Position numbers and translations under genes: made by a program. A model generated the notes under the pieces. That model was given only the letters and a program-made list of their open reading frames with translations. It was not told the origin of the DNA and ran no database searches. A stretch of 64,000 nt of DNA from Notolepis coatsorum (taxonomy: Eukaryota; Chordata; Actinopteri; Aulopiformes; Paralepididae), in the NCBI GenBank assembly GCA_963971535.1, contig OZ020587.1, forward strand, positions 163,557,612 through 163,621,611. The letters are read 5' to 3'. This document shows positions 43,001 through 54,299 of this stretch, piece by piece; position 1 is the stretch's first letter; each line of letters opens with the position of its first letter.

Positions 43001-45911
43001 CCTCGAGCAAGGGACAAAGAGAGTCACAGTCGGCGGAGTGATGAGATACGCAACTCCACTCCTGAGGCGAGAGGGAATGCCCACCTTTCACGCCACGAAA
43101 GAAGCTACGGAGCGGTATCTATTGAACACAGAGCGGCGCCTAGCCAAAGACCCCGCTCAAGAGAGTGTGTACCGCGCTGAGATTGAGAAGCTAATCACAG
43201 CGAGACACGTAATGAAGATTGACATTAAAGAGGCCGATCAGACGACCGAATCATGGTACGTGCCGCACCACAAGGTCCACCACAGCGGCAAGGATCGCAT
43301 TGTGTTTAACTGCAGCTACCAGATCGGATCCCAGAATCTGAATAAAGAGCTCTTGCCCGGCCCCACACTCGGCCCCTCTCTACTAGGCGTGCTACTACGC
43401 TTCCGCCAGGACAAGGTGGCTATCAGCGGGGATATCAAAGGGATGTTCCTGCAGGTGAGACTAGTGGAGGAGGATAAGCCCCTACTGCGGTTCCTATGGA
43501 GAGAGAGGATCGGAGATGAGCACCCAGCCATCTACCAATGGGAAGTCCTCCCCTTCGGAACCACATGCAGCCCGTGCTGTGCTACATTTGCACTGCAGAA
43601 ACACGTCGCAGAGGACCCAGCAGCAGATGAAGAGGTCCGACACAGTGTGAAGAACAGTTTCTACGTGGACAACTGTTTACAAAGCGTTTCGACCCAAGAA
43701 GAAGCCGAGGCTCTCCTACTCAAGCTACGCGCCTCCCTGATCAAAGGCGGCTTTGATCTCAGGCAGTGGCCAAGCAGCGACCCGCAAGTATTGCGCAGCC
43801 TCTCCCCCGCGGACAAGGCTGCCAGCAGCGAGACCTGGATGGCGACAATCCCAGGAGAAGCCCAAGAAATGACACTAGGACTAGTCTGGCGCTTCAAAAC
43901 AGACTCGCTCCACTATAGACACAAATCCCTGACCACGGAGCAGGGAAGGTCGACGGCGATACCGACCACCAGACGGAGTGTGTACAGAACACTCGCCAGA
44001 CAATATGACCCGTTGGGATGTATTCTACCTTACACCACCAGGGCAAAGATGATTGTACGAGCACTATGGGACAAGGACCAGGGCTGGGACGACCCAATAC
44101 CCGCACCCCTTGCCTCCACATGGAGAGAGTGGGAGACGGAGCTCCGCTCACTCCCAGGCGTCAATATACGCCGCAGCTACTTCCCACCCACAGTGAGGCC
44201 AGAGACATGCAAGATGGATCTACACGTCTTCAGTGACGCCTCCGAAGTAGCCTATGGATCGGTGGCCTACTTGCGTGCCCAAGAGAAGGGAGGAGAGATA
44301 CACACTGCTTTCATCCTGGCTCGCTCAAGAATAGCCCCACGAAAGCAACAATCTATCCCGCGTCTAGAGCTCTGCGCAGCCCTAGCAGGAGCGCATCTAG
44401 CCACGTTAATCCAACGTGAACTCACCATTCCGGTGCACAGAACAATCTTGTGGTCAGATTCCACGACAGTACTCACATGGATCAAGTCTGATTCATGCAG
44501 ATACAAAGTCTTCGTGGGAGTCAGAGTCACCGAGATTCAAGAGTTAACAGAAGCAGCGAGCTGGCGGTATGTGGACACCAAACACAACCCAGCTGACGTC
44601 ATCACCCGGGGAATGTCCCTAGATGACCTCACCCGTCACAACATCTACAGTGACGGACCAGAGTTCCTCAAGGTCCCGGAAGGAGAGTGGCCTACGCCCA
44701 CCCCACGGGAGGCGAGTAAAGAGGAGGCTGAGAACAAGAAACCTATGTTCTGTGGACTGAGCACAGTCGCCTCCACAGACCCCAACATAGATGACTGCCT
44801 CACCCTACAGAGTGCGCAACTAAAGACATTCCTGTGGCACCACCCAGAGATTCAGCCCACCACTGACATTTCAGCAGCTGACTACGAAGAAGCAGAACTT
44901 CTTCTACTACAAGGAGCCCAGAGAGACTCGTTCCCCGATGAGCTAGACTGTCTACAGGGAGGAAAGCCCGTCCCATCAGACAGCAGACTGCTCCACCTGG
45001 CACCCGAGAGTGACGCCCATAATCTCATCAGAGTGGGTGGTCGTCTGCGGAGAGCCCCCGACCTACCGGATGACGTTAAGTACCCGATAGTCTTGAACAG
45101 CCGACACAAGGTCACAGAGCTGATCATAAAGAAATACGACGAGGATGTGCACCACGCAGGAGCAGAGAGAGTCTTCGCGGAGATCAGACGTCGCTATTGG
45201 ATACTTCAAGGGAGAGAAGCAGTGCGACGCTTCCAGCGAACCTGTCTAGACTGCCGAAAGTGGCGCGCGCAGCCCAGCATACCCCGGATGGCTGACCTAC
45301 CTCCCTGTCGCCTCCGACTCGGCGACAAGCCATTCCACTCCACAGGCATGGACTGTTTTGGCCCGTTGTATATAAAGAAAGGAAGAGGAACCGAGAAGCG
45401 GTGGGGTATTGTATTCAAATGCATGACCACCAGAGCGATACATATCGACCTCCTTCCAACCATGAGCACAGACTCATTCCTTATGGCCTTCCGAAGATTC
45501 ACATCACGGAAAGGAAAACCGTCTACATTGTTGTCTGATCACGGGACAAACTTCAAAGGCGGAGAAAGAGAGCTGAGAGAGAGCTTCCAAGCTATGGGCC
45601 CAGAACTTAAGACCCACCTCGCTCCATCCCAGATTGACTTCCAGTTTAATCCCCCGAACGCACCCCACTTCGGTGGAACCTGGGAACGAGAAGTACGTTC
45701 TATAAAGACAGCCCTGTACGCCGTGCTTGGGGCCCAGACTGTAGCGGAAGAAGTCCTAATGACAGTCCTCACGGAGATCGAGGGAGTATTGAACTCCAAG
45801 CCCCTCGGCTACGTCTCCAGTGATATAGCAGATGTCGACCCAGTCACCCCCAACACACTCTTGATTTGGGCGGCTGGACCCCGCGCTACCCCAGACAATG
45901 TACAGGCCTGA
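40056..45911 (+). CDS. BEL/Pao gag-pol polyprotein
   Basis: The frame is open for 1,951 codons from a GTG; the first ATGs are at 40080/40083 (MMNTPRNG) and are the likelier start. Domains in order: coiled-coil gag with ERDRLQGERDRLQ repeats (about residues 170-265); zinc knuckles CPYCEKEHWLSQC and CYRCARSHMAAEC (about 665-735); aspartic protease VLDDGSEKTLL (about 782); reverse transcriptase with FYVDNCLQ (catalytic YVDN, about 1200); RNase H (VFSDASEVAYGS, LWSDSTTVLTWIKS); an integrase zinc finger (HHAG...CLDC, about 1700-1735); and the integrase core (MDCFGPLY, LSDHGTNF, HFGGTWE). It ends at an early stop caused by a frameshift near 45865-45867 (one extra T). The final domain continues in the next frame. 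Confidence 0.93.
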   Translation: MLLILKWPMMNTPRNGPPNVERPQRRRQPPPYLEDYAVSQLPSLLQTVNAVKVESKIMSDLNDQVTPTTEALVGSNVTDQAHGGDQEGADMPLPPANSEEVVPDQPREEDNPTERELCTEEEEESAEEIELQDSPTSTARSGSPLQPSSPSEAERMLSQAFLVSLTASTERDRLQGERDRLQGERDRLQTQQRSEEERIRLEMRRLQTEENMARDRADTQRAAAGAQREAERDLALIQRETERDRLQAERDKLQAQLMEQLILKATPSPSARGSRNSSRQQSRAASPNRASDPELDQQTKPIPPADPLPRPVQARPSYKEGAAYTAEKLNKRLQDLEDLIEEEEGEEENQARRQHSTPPDQEVQYSPGYTPAVLRYRPPTLFTGEHDARPAPRNSTWTSGPWYPAGTSPQRGARGDSPRRPLPQRSPMYQPSTASYITTPTIPDFTHENRAQYTELRMCLETMMVDVVDERHKYAILLKHLKVPRAHNIALAYATSTSPYTAALAALDQRYGRIWDYVIQEIRHIDRLPPATDNRSLDDLSIKVQSLVGMLGAQREKGMHELYANSNVERILEKLPPARQERFRRQRDHRDPNGPEPSLLDLADFLAREVSSLRLDTFVRSTPSSREGPRRINDGRRSVTVMHQSESVPSSKNHSTPSRKEKWKMVCPYCEKEHWLSQCDLFTKMNAEEVSQWIKSNRRCYRCARSHMAAECRLKKRCSRCDGAHLDVLHDSNRRKPAPAPSSSTKASVMYIDPASSSGAQVLLKVVRVTLSYQDKVMDTYAVLDDGSEKTLLLASAAAQLGLRGSENQMTIRTIRRDLKTIKGENVFFTIAASGQPERRYRITNAFTSQEIGLSQYTYPIAKLMDKYVHLRQLPIPLIDGATPTLLIGSDHADLIVPIDRVHTGPRGCPAAVETRLGWTLQGPLAKSLNRTAATSCLHSRVTEEDTTLLQHVERLWTLETMPFKNEKKDIRSKEDIYAINLLEQGTKRVTVGGVMRYATPLLRREGMPTFHATKEATERYLLNTERRLAKDPAQESVYRAEIEKLITARHVMKIDIKEADQTTESWYVPHHKVHHSGKDRIVFNCSYQIGSQNLNKELLPGPTLGPSLLGVLLRFRQDKVAISGDIKGMFLQVRLVEEDKPLLRFLWRERIGDEHPAIYQWEVLPFGTTCSPCCATFALQKHVAEDPAADEEVRHSVKNSFYVDNCLQSVSTQEEAEALLLKLRASLIKGGFDLRQWPSSDPQVLRSLSPADKAASSETWMATIPGEAQEMTLGLVWRFKTDSLHYRHKSLTTEQGRSTAIPTTRRSVYRTLARQYDPLGCILPYTTRAKMIVRALWDKDQGWDDPIPAPLASTWREWETELRSLPGVNIRRSYFPPTVRPETCKMDLHVFSDASEVAYGSVAYLRAQEKGGEIHTAFILARSRIAPRKQQSIPRLELCAALAGAHLATLIQRELTIPVHRTILWSDSTTVLTWIKSDSCRYKVFVGVRVTEIQELTEAASWRYVDTKHNPADVITRGMSLDDLTRHNIYSDGPEFLKVPEGEWPTPTPREASKEEAENKKPMFCGLSTVASTDPNIDDCLTLQSAQLKTFLWHHPEIQPTTDISAADYEEAELLLLQGAQRDSFPDELDCLQGGKPVPSDSRLLHLAPESDAHNLIRVGGRLRRAPDLPDDVKYPIVLNSRHKVTELIIKKYDEDVHHAGAERVFAEIRRRYWILQGREAVRRFQRTCLDCRKWRAQPSIPRMADLPPCRLRLGDKPFHSTGMDCFGPLYIKKGRGTEKRWGIVFKCMTTRAIHIDLLPTMSTDSFLMAFRRFTSRKGKPSTLLSDHGTNFKGGERELRESFQAMGPELKTHLAPSQIDFQFNPPNAPHFGGTWEREVRSIKTALYAVLGAQTVAEEVLMTVLTEIEGVLNSKPLGYVSSDIADVDPVTPNTLLIWAAGPRATPDNVQA

Positions 45912-46260
45912 AGAAGCGAACGGCCGAAGAATGTGGAGGTACAGTCAAGTACTAGCTGACAAGTTTTGGAACAGCTTTCTACTCCACTACCTACCGTCTC
46001 TACAGACCCGCCAGAAGTGGGTAAAAGAGAGAGACAATTTGACAGAAGGAACAGTCATCATGATTATCGACCAGTCACTACCCAGAGCTATGTGGCCGGC
46101 TGGCCGCGTAAGCAAAGAGATCACCGGTGCCGATGGCAAGGTCCGAGCAGCTGAGGTGCTCGTCCAAGGGCGAACTTACACACGACCCGTGGCGAGGCTA
46201 ATAGAACTGCCCAGACTCCCAGACACTATCGATGACGACCATGACCCCATGACTTTGTGA
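45868..46260 (+). pseudogene. BEL/Pao C-terminal DUF5641 domain, out of frame
   Basis: Frame +1 relative to the main ORF encodes GRRMWRYSQVLADKFWNSFL, LPSLQTRQKWVKE, GTVIMIIDQSLPRAMWPAGR and TRPVARLIELPRLPDT, the DUF5641 domain that closes Pao-type integrases. It is separated from the integrase core only by a one-base insertion in a ttt at 45865-45867. No programmed-frameshift site was recognised. Confidence 0.85.
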
Positions 46261-46353
46261 GTTGACTGACCCTTACAGCGGACCTTGAGTGGTAGACAGT
46301 GCGGTCAATCTGTCTCTGCTTAGCTAATTAGGTGGGACTAATTAGGGTGCGGC

Positions 46354-47753
46354 TGTTGTGAAGGATCAGATTCAACCGAATATATATATTTATTTATGGA
46401 TATATATTTAATAGTATTTGTATATCGTTTGATATCCCTTGTATATTCCTTGTACATATACACTGAATATCCCTTTGGTCTACTAACAGCCCATAATAGT
46501 TTCATTCTCTCATTGGACAAGAACTTGGCGCCAGCAGCCAAGCCCCTTGGTTCAAGTTCAATCGTGCCGACGAACATGTCGTTACTAGCCCCGGTTCCGC
46601 GTAGGAATACGTCTGCCGAAATACGAATGGTACTATTTGTTCACAGCGCATATATATATGGCGCAAGTAAAGTAGAACTGCCCTTAGCCCTTAGTTCTTT
46701 ACCCTCCAACCTAGTGGCAAGACGTTAAGCCTCACCCACGATACACGTGTGGTGCAGTATGGTCAACTTGGCCTCAGAATGGCATTGAGACATCGTGTGG
46801 ATTAATAGTTGAATTGTCATAGTTTGGCACTATACCGTCGAGTGGGACGTATTTCTATTAAGTTAATAATAGTCTATTATGTATGGTGCATCGTTCGGTT
46901 AGAGTTATAAAGTGAGCAGTACCCCCATCGTTTTCCTCGCGTTATCTAGAGTCTTAACCAGGCTGGGCAGACCACGTGTGGTGCTTTCATCCGAGGAGTT
47001 CTGGGCAAGGACGAGTGGACCTGCACATTGGATTACCTTACCCGGACGACGGCGAGCCCTACACGGCTTGGATTATCTACTTGCTTTGGGTGCTTTGATT
47101 ATGCCATGGATAACAGCCAACACTGGTAAGTGTTGGAACTACCCCCGAGAGGAGTCCAGGTGAGACGGCGCTCTAACCCGAGTGAGGTCGCCTCACGTCT
47201 CTTCGTTGTGGACCGGCAGCTACCGTCTACAAGAGGGCCCAACTGTATTCATCTGTGGACCAAGGTTCTGTGGGCACCGTGTTCAGCACTCTGAATTCTC
47301 CCAAGAAATCGTTGGCCAGATGGGATATCGCCAGCGGCTCTCCTAACCCCCCCCCCCCCCCCTACTGACTTACAACCAGCGGGACCCCCTTTAGTGTATC
47401 CAGCTATAATCATTAAGTACCATCGCTATAGTTCCCTAAAGAACCAGGTTGTATACTTGCTTCCTGCGTAACCAGAGATTGGACATTCAATGTTGATTTG
47501 CCTACGAATACTCATTTGCCTTACAAGTGCATTCAAATCATAAATGTCATTACGTGAACGTTGTATATACCCTTTGCTATATATTAAATATTCGACGGAT
47601 ACATTTGTGTGGACTTGGTTTCATCAGGTGGGAAAGTGTTCATCATATCTATATCATGTACTGTGTGGCCAGTAGTTAAAGTACATAAAGCGGTAGTGGT
47701 TTAATGATACCATACTTATCAATACAGTCAGGGAATTGTACCCCTCAGTTACA
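46354..47753 (+). repeat. 3' LTR of BEL/Pao copy 2
   Basis: Equal in length to the 5' LTR with four substitutions. About 90 bp of non-coding sequence (46261-46353) separates it from the ORF, ending attagggtgcggc, a weak polypurine tract. Confidence 0.95.
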
Positions 47754-48793
47754 ATATACAAATAAAAATCCCCTTTTCCCCCCTCCCCCAGAGTCGTACA
47801 GGCCTGTGTTCCATAGACACATCCTCCGCGTATGACTCCCTCCCTTAGGCCACCGGATTGCCCAAACTGAGCTTTGTAATCCTACTCTTCCTATGCTAAT
47901 TGCCATAGGATCTAACACTTTCATTCTAATTCAATAGAATGTCGCTTTTGGTCTTGCGCCTTCCCTTAATGTACTAACAATATTATGAAAAATGAAAAAA
48001 AGAATACCTTCATTGATATATTCATTTGAACCTTCTACTAACTTATGTAGGAAACATCAGAAAAAGGAAAAGATTGGAGACAAACACTAACAGCTTAAAA
48101 TGAAGAAAATAGAAAAGAACAATGAAAGATAAAAAAAGGGAGTGAGAGCTAAAATAAAACTCATCGTGGAAAAACCACTAAAATAAAATTGAATACAGAG
48201 ATAAAAGAGAAAAACAGAGACTTTTAGAGCTACAATGTGCCAATCTCTAAATCAGTGGAGTGATCATTTAAAATATTAGAATAACCTTGTTGTGCTCATA
48301 CATTTAGATGTGGCTGATTTTTTTTAAAGCCTTATTAAAGCCTTATTAAGGCCTGATTAAACTTCAGTCAATTGATCATATGCTTATACACACCGGATGT
48401 TAATGTTAAAGTTGCAGGCCTTCGTTGTAATGGTGCATTATATTCTAGAAGGTTGTAGAATACCCTAGTAAATACAAACAGACTGCTGTTGTGTTCCAGA
48501 ATGATCTTCCTACCCAGGGTTCATGACTACTAGTATTTTCGGGATATTCCTTTGTGTCCCAGAGCAGTCGAGCGATGAGCCCAGAATATTCCAGATTGTT
48601 CACAATGTCAATGATAGATTCTTGTCTCCACGGAGACCAGAAGTCTGTAAATATAATGCATTACGAACCATATTATACACCTTGTGCCTTGGTGTTGCCG
48701 GCATGCATATCATCTGCTACTTTTGTTGAGTCGTGGTAAAGTCATTCTAATAAAATTACTGAAATACAAAGAGAAAGAGAGAGATGAGTAGGC
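47754..48793 (-). other. LINE inter-ORF region, no gene recognised
   Basis: About 1 kb between the BEL 3' TSD and LINE ORF1. It is AT-rich with no domain recognised and is longer than usual for an L1 inter-ORF spacer, so it may hide another degenerate insertion. Confidence 0.5.
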
Positions 48794-49834
48794 TTATCTG
48801 GTGCGAGACAGTGTTGCGTTCTGCCCTGGGGGACCTGCTCCATGTAGCTTCAAGTATTCCTCTGCGGTTTTAGGCGTGCGTATTCCTTCCCTCCGGCCGT
48901 CTTTTCCCACGATCGATAATAGTGCCGGGTATTTTAGCATTGGCCTGTGGCCACTCTTGAACAATCTCTGCATCAACTCCTTGTAGGGGAAACGCTGAGC
49001 GATGGCCTCTTTGCATAGATCTTCGTAGATAAATATTGAATTTTCACCATATTTCAGTTTCCCCCTTTGGTTGCGTGCACCTCTGATGATGTCATCTCTT
49101 ATTACCGTCTTGCGCAGAGTAACAATGATGACTCTCGGACCATTGCCTCTTTGTTCTCGAGTACCGATTCTGTAACATTGGTCCACTATCGGCTCTGTGG
49201 TTAGAATGTTGTTACCCAAAATCTCTGCTAACACTGTTGGAAACTTGTCGTCTGTGCAATTGACTGATTCATCAAGTCCCACTATGCGGATATTATTTCG
49301 CCTGTAGTAACGTTGGGTCTCGAGCAGCCTCTCCATCGCTTCATCTTTGACTTCTTGTATTTTCCTCCGACATGCTTCTTCCACCTTTTTTATCTCATTC
49401 GTTAACTCTATCAATCCATCGTTGACGTTCTTCTCGTTCTCTTTGACTACCAGTGTAATTTCTGTCACCGTATTCTCCACTGTCGTGATTCGCACGGACT
49501 GTACAGCGACCGCTTTCATAACCTCTTCGAATTTAGCATCGATGTGTGCGACGTGTAATTTGAAAGCGACCATCTGTTCCTTCATCAGGATAGTCAGAGA
49601 GTTGAAGTCGGGTTGTGTAATTGCACTGCCTGTGTCAGTTGATATTGTAGGTGCAGTGAGGGAACAGATGGATTTGTTGGCGATTATCTTCTCAAAATCC
49701 CCTGCTTTATCCTTCACGGTACTTTTTCCTGTCGTTCCCGTTATGTTGTCATCTATTGTCTCCCTCTCGGAGCCAGTCGCCGTTGGTCCCGGTATATTCT
49801 CCATTATATTCCCCCCATCGGGGCTTGTCAACAA
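48794..49834 (-). CDS. L1/Tx1-like ORF1 (RNA-binding chaperone)
   Basis: The - strand frame has a heptad-rich coiled coil (VAVQSVRITTVENTVTEITL, EIKKVEEACRRKIQEVKDEA) followed by RRNNIRIVGLDESVN, YRIGTREQRGNGPRVIIVTL and FIYEDLCKEAIAQR. This is the RRM and C-terminal layout of the L1 ORF1p 'transposase 22' family, which coats LINE RNA. The open frame extends upstream to about 49958 through a Lys-rich stretch without an ATG. The first in-frame ATG is near 49803 (MENIPG), so the N-terminus may be damaged. Confidence 0.85.
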   Translation of the reverse strand: MLTSPDGGNIMENIPGPTATGSERETIDDNITGTTGKSTVKDKAGDFEKIIANKSICSLTAPTISTDTGSAITQPDFNSLTILMKEQMVAFKLHVAHIDAKFEEVMKAVAVQSVRITTVENTVTEITLVVKENEKNVNDGLIELTNEIKKVEEACRRKIQEVKDEAMERLLETQRYYRRNNIRIVGLDESVNCTDDKFPTVLAEILGNNILTTEPIVDQCYRIGTREQRGNGPRVIIVTLRKTVIRDDIIRGARNQRGKLKYGENSIFIYEDLCKEAIAQRFPYKELMQRLFKSGHRPMLKYPALLSIVGKDGRREGIRTPKTAEEYLKLHGAGPPGQNATLSRTR

Positions 49835-50000
49835 CGGATCCGCCGCAGCATCGCCTGTTATTTTCTTTGAACGTGTCTCAATCGGCGCCGTTGGAATTCC
49901 TGCTTCGTGTTTCTTTCCACCCTTTTTCTTATCCTTATCCTTATAATCTTTTTTACCTTAAACGGATCTTTTTCAAGTTCCATGTTTTAATACTCTTATC

Positions 50001-50399
<399 letters not shown>

Positions 50400-50689
50400 C
50401 AGAAACAAACATAGTATCAATGAGAGCATCAATAATACAACTGAGTGAAGTCTAAAGAAATAAATTTAAAAAAAAGTAAAAAAAAAATATATATATATAT
50501 ATATATATTTTTTTAAAGTTAATCGTGAGTTTAAAAAAAATAGTGGCGTTAATAGAATCGGTCGATAATGCGTTAATACCGTGTTAACTTTGACAGCTAC
50601 TTTTACTTTCGATACTTAAAGGTGCTTAGTATAGATAACATTCAGCCAGTAGATGTCGCACTAGAGCACCAGTTCATCACTGTTGAAAA

Positions 50690-50960
50690 TCTATTGTCTA
50701 CAAGACTCTACATTAAAGGCACACAACCAGTTCATTACACCACAATAAAGCTATTGTCTACATTAAAGGCACACAACCAGTTCATTACACCACAATAAAG
50801 CCATTGTCTACGTTAAAGGCACACAACCAGTTCATTACACCACAATAAAGCCATTGTCTACGTTAAAGGCACATAACCAGTTTATTAAATCACAATAAAG
50901 CCATTGTCTACGTTAAAGGCACATAACCAGTTCATTACATCACAATGCTTTAGAAAAGCT
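50690..50960. repeat. 50-bp tandem repeat (~5 copies)
   Basis: The unit contains attaaaggcacacaaccagt, tcattacaccacaataaagc and tattgtctac, with small differences between copies. Confidence 0.92.
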
Positions 50961-51584
50961 ATTGTCTACCTACTGAGAAAAGAGTAAGACCATTACAATA
51001 GTCTAACCTACTGGAAACAAAAGGTGTGAATCAGTTTTTTGGGGTCTTGTTTGGCCATGGAACCTCTCATTTTTGCTATATTTTTAAGATGATAGAAGGC
51101 TGTTATAGACTTGATGTGAGTTTAGGTCTGAGTGGATAATAACGGCATCATCTGCACCTTTGATCACACTGCTTACTTGCTCATATGCTTATACATTCAG
51201 AGTTAATTATATTGTTTACTGCTTATTTTTATTTTTACTATAGTTTTATTGCCTATATTTATGTCTTCCACTATTACCCTGCCCATACCTGGATCAATAA
51301 AGATTCAAATTCAGAGTCAACTTTACACCAATAACTGAAGGACACAGCTGTTTAAGTGTGGTACGTGCAAACAGATTTTTTATTTCCTCCTACTAAACTC
51401 ACTTTCTAAATTAAAAATATTTTGTAACTTTTCTGGCAGTGTCTTATTTCTTGCCCTAAACATAATTAACACTGTTTGAAACTTAACCAAGGAAGATGTA
51501 AGACTTCTGACCCGGGCTCTGCGCTTCAGATGTATGGAGTCAAGAGGCAGCAGCTTTCAGCGTTTCTTCTTTTGCCCCAAATAT
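50961..51584. other. Non-coding, nothing recognised
   Basis: It contains a LINE-tail-like ctggatcaataaagattcaa near 51290. No gene was seen. Confidence 0.5.
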
Positions 51585-51800
51585 ATTACATTTTACATTA
51601 CATTTAGTCATTTAGCTGACTTACATTTAGTCATTTATCCAAAGCGACTTACTAGTTCTGTACGACAGGTCATCAGGAAGGGCACAACTCAGCTGAGTAA
51701 CAATGTTCATCAAAGTGTTGAGTGCTACAGTGTAGGTCAGTTTATTAGGACAAGTGCATGGCAGTAGGCCTAAGGTTAGTTAGGGTTAGATTTATTTGTA
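51585..51800 (-). mobile_element. L2-like LINE 3' tail fragment
   Basis: It shares catttagtcatttagctgac, atccaaagcgacttac and gtgttgagtgctacagtgta with 12440-12610. Only the 3' UTR remains. Confidence 0.8.
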
Positions 51801-52032
51801 TTATTATAATTTTTTTCATTTCAGAAAATACAATTATCTCTGTTCAGTCTTAGTTTAGTTGTGTTACATCCAGTCATTTCTTTGTCACAGTGAGTCTATG
51901 GGAGCCTAGTCAACTGATGGCGGAGCTATGTATAATTGAACGTTGTCCGCATAGTTACTGTAAGCTATTATTCTTTTGCATAATTAGGCCGAGTGGGAGC
52001 ATGTAAAGCAAGTCCTGCTGGTTCGCTCAGAT

Positions 52033-52560
52033 ACATTTACATTTACATTTAGTCATATAGCTAAACGCTTTTATCCAAAGCGACTTACAAGTTCTGTACG
52101 ACAAGTCAGCAGGAAGGGCACAACTCTTTCAGCTGAGTAACAATGATCAAACAATGCTGAAACGTGGGTGCAGTGTTGAGTGCATATAGTAGAGACATAT
52201 TAGTATACTAGGTAGTAATATAGCAGCAATGAAGTTTATTTAGTGGAAAAGTGCATCCTAGTAGAAGACAGTGGTCGGGTTTCGGCTGTCCTAACTGTGT
52301 TGGGAAGTTCGTTCCACCATTGTGGAGCGAGGACCGAGAATAGCCTGCTTCTCTTTGATGACCCTCCCAGAGCTCGGATAGGAGTGGGTCTGAGGTGGCC
52401 AGAAGATGCAGAGCGTAGGGGTCTTGAGGGTGTGTAGTTAGAGACCATTAACCGGAGGTAGAGGGGAGCCGTTCCCTTAGCTGCACGATATGCCAGGTCA
52501 AGGACCTTGAAGCGGATTCGTGCGGCGATGGGGAAGCCAGTGCAGCACTCTAAGGAGATA
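52033..52560 (-). mobile_element. L2-like LINE, 5'-truncated, with RT C-terminus
   Basis: On the - strand, FPIAARIRFKVLDLAYRAA, NYTPSRPLRSASSGHLRPT and LFSVLAPQWWNELP match the RT C-terminal region at 12660-13424. The 3' UTR and tail run down to 52033. Confidence 0.88.
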
Positions 52561-54299
52561 TGAAGTTGCAAATGAAAACAAAGTAGTCCCTGTCTTGCAG
52601 ATACCTGTAGGACCTAAACCCTCAAGACTGTGCCCGAGAGTCCAACCCATGCTCTCCAGTCTGTGATATATAGAGGGTCAACAGTAACAAAGGCCTAGGA
52701 TCTAGTAACACACTAGGACTGACATTTTGCCAGAATCAGTGTTCATACGAATATCACTGAGTACCTTAATAGGAGCACTCTCTGTGCTGTGGTGGGGTTG
52801 AAAACCTGATTGAAATTGGTCTAAGAAATATTTCTATGTTAAAAAGTAGTTGTTTTTAAATTATTTTGCTCTTAAAGGGTATATTTGATATTAGATTATA
52901 TTCAAATATATTGTCATCATACAGCACAAGTACAGTACAACGAAAAGAAGTTTGGCATTTCAACCAGAGTGCAAATGTAGAAGTAAAGTTGTATAAAGCA
53001 ACAGCAATATACAATGTACAGGCGGTTAAACTGGGTACAAAATATACAAGTTAGTACTACTGTTATGGTTTGTAACCGACCCCAATCGCACAACACAAGA
53101 CAGGTATGAGGGTAAGCCAAGAAACGGGCATTTATTGAAACAAAGGGAAACCGGCACTGTCCCTTTAAGGGAGAAACACAAAATACTGGAAATAACAAGA
53201 GGGGAAGGAACAGGCTAAGGGAACGCTAGGGGAAGGTTAAGGGAACACTAAGGGAAGGCTAAGGGAACGCTAGGGGAAGGTTAAGGGAACACTAAGGGAA
53301 GGCAAAGGGAACGCTAGGGGAAGGTTAAGGGAACACTAAGGGAAGGCTAAGGGAACGCTAGGGGAAGGTTGGAAGAAACAGGGAGGAACTAGGAGGACCG
53401 GACGGGAGGACTAGGAGGAACTAGAGAGGGGAGAACTAGGGACAGAGGGACAGGTACTGGGGGACATAGGGAACAGGTTCTGGGGAACAGAGGGCCAGGT
53501 TCTGGTGACAGAGGGACAGATACTGGGGAACATAGGGAACAGGTTCTGGGGAACAGAGGGCCAGGTTCTGGTGACAGAGGGACAGAGGCCCGCGGAGGCG
53601 GGCTGGGGACGAGGAGGACTAGAAAGGGGAGAACAGGGACAGAGGCCCGCGGAGGCGGGCTGGGGACAGGGAGGACTGGGAGGACTGGTGGGAAACATCA
53701 GGGCCGCTCTGCAGAACTCTCGGCAGATCTCCGAGGTGGGTAACGGCGGCCGAGAGGGAGAGAGGAGAGGGTTAAAGTACAAAGGGAAAACAGAGCAGAT
53801 GCAGGAGAGGTGACTAGTCCAAATACAAAAGTTATCAAAGTAAAAACTATCTTCGTGTAAAATACACAAAGAGCAAAGTTCCAAAAACAATCCAAAAGTG
53901 AATACTATCTTCGGTGTGAACAAACACACAGTGGGAGATGTAACGTCCAAAATAATATCCCAGTGAAAACAAACAGAGGCACACGCTGGGTGAGTGACTG
54001 TCTGATTAAAAAGGTGGTTATCTTCAGTGTTAAGAAACACACGAAAACGGAGATGATCAAGACAGTCAAATAAACTCACCCAGACGTAATGCGTATAATG
54101 CGTAAAGGAGCTGGAACAGCAGCGGGGCGAGGGCGTCGCCACCGGGGAGCCGGCTGTCCGAGCCGAGGTCAGAGTGGTGCTGGAACAGGCAGCGGGGCGA
54201 GAGCGTCGCCACCGGGGAGCCGGCTGTCCGAGCCGAGGTCAGAGTGGTGCGCCACTGCTTGGAGTGCGCGCCGGAACCGAGAGACGCATCTGGGGTGCG

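Larger units (their letters stand above)
38612..47753 (+). mobile_element. BEL/Pao LTR retrotransposon, copy 2, nearly intact and young
   Basis: Two 1,400-bp LTRs (38612-40011 and 46354-47753) flank a gag-pol of about 2,060 codons. A 5-bp target-site duplication ATATA is readable at 38607-38611 and 47754-47758. The LTRs differ at four positions by eye (38631/46373, 39052/46794, 39426/47168, 39807/47549), about 0.3%, so insertion was recent. It interrupts an L1-like LINE. A single-base frameshift before the last domain is the only obvious coding defect. Confidence 0.96.
34540..50000 (-). mobile_element. L1/Tx1-like LINE interrupted by BEL/Pao copy 2
   Basis: On the - strand: ORF1 at 48794-49834, then about 1.1 kb, then endonuclease remnants (38491-38014) and reverse transcriptase (37973-34797). 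The 3' end is near a T-rich tract at 34540-34562 (A-rich on the - strand). The BEL element at 38612-47753 sits between ORF1 and ORF2 with its own TSD, so the two LINE parts were once contiguous. The upper boundary near 50000 is approximate. Confidence 0.82.

Noticed and set aside
49347..49946. 199-codon + strand hydrophobic ORF
   Set aside because: It is the antisense shadow of LINE ORF1, whose coiled-coil and RRM motifs are clear on the - strand.
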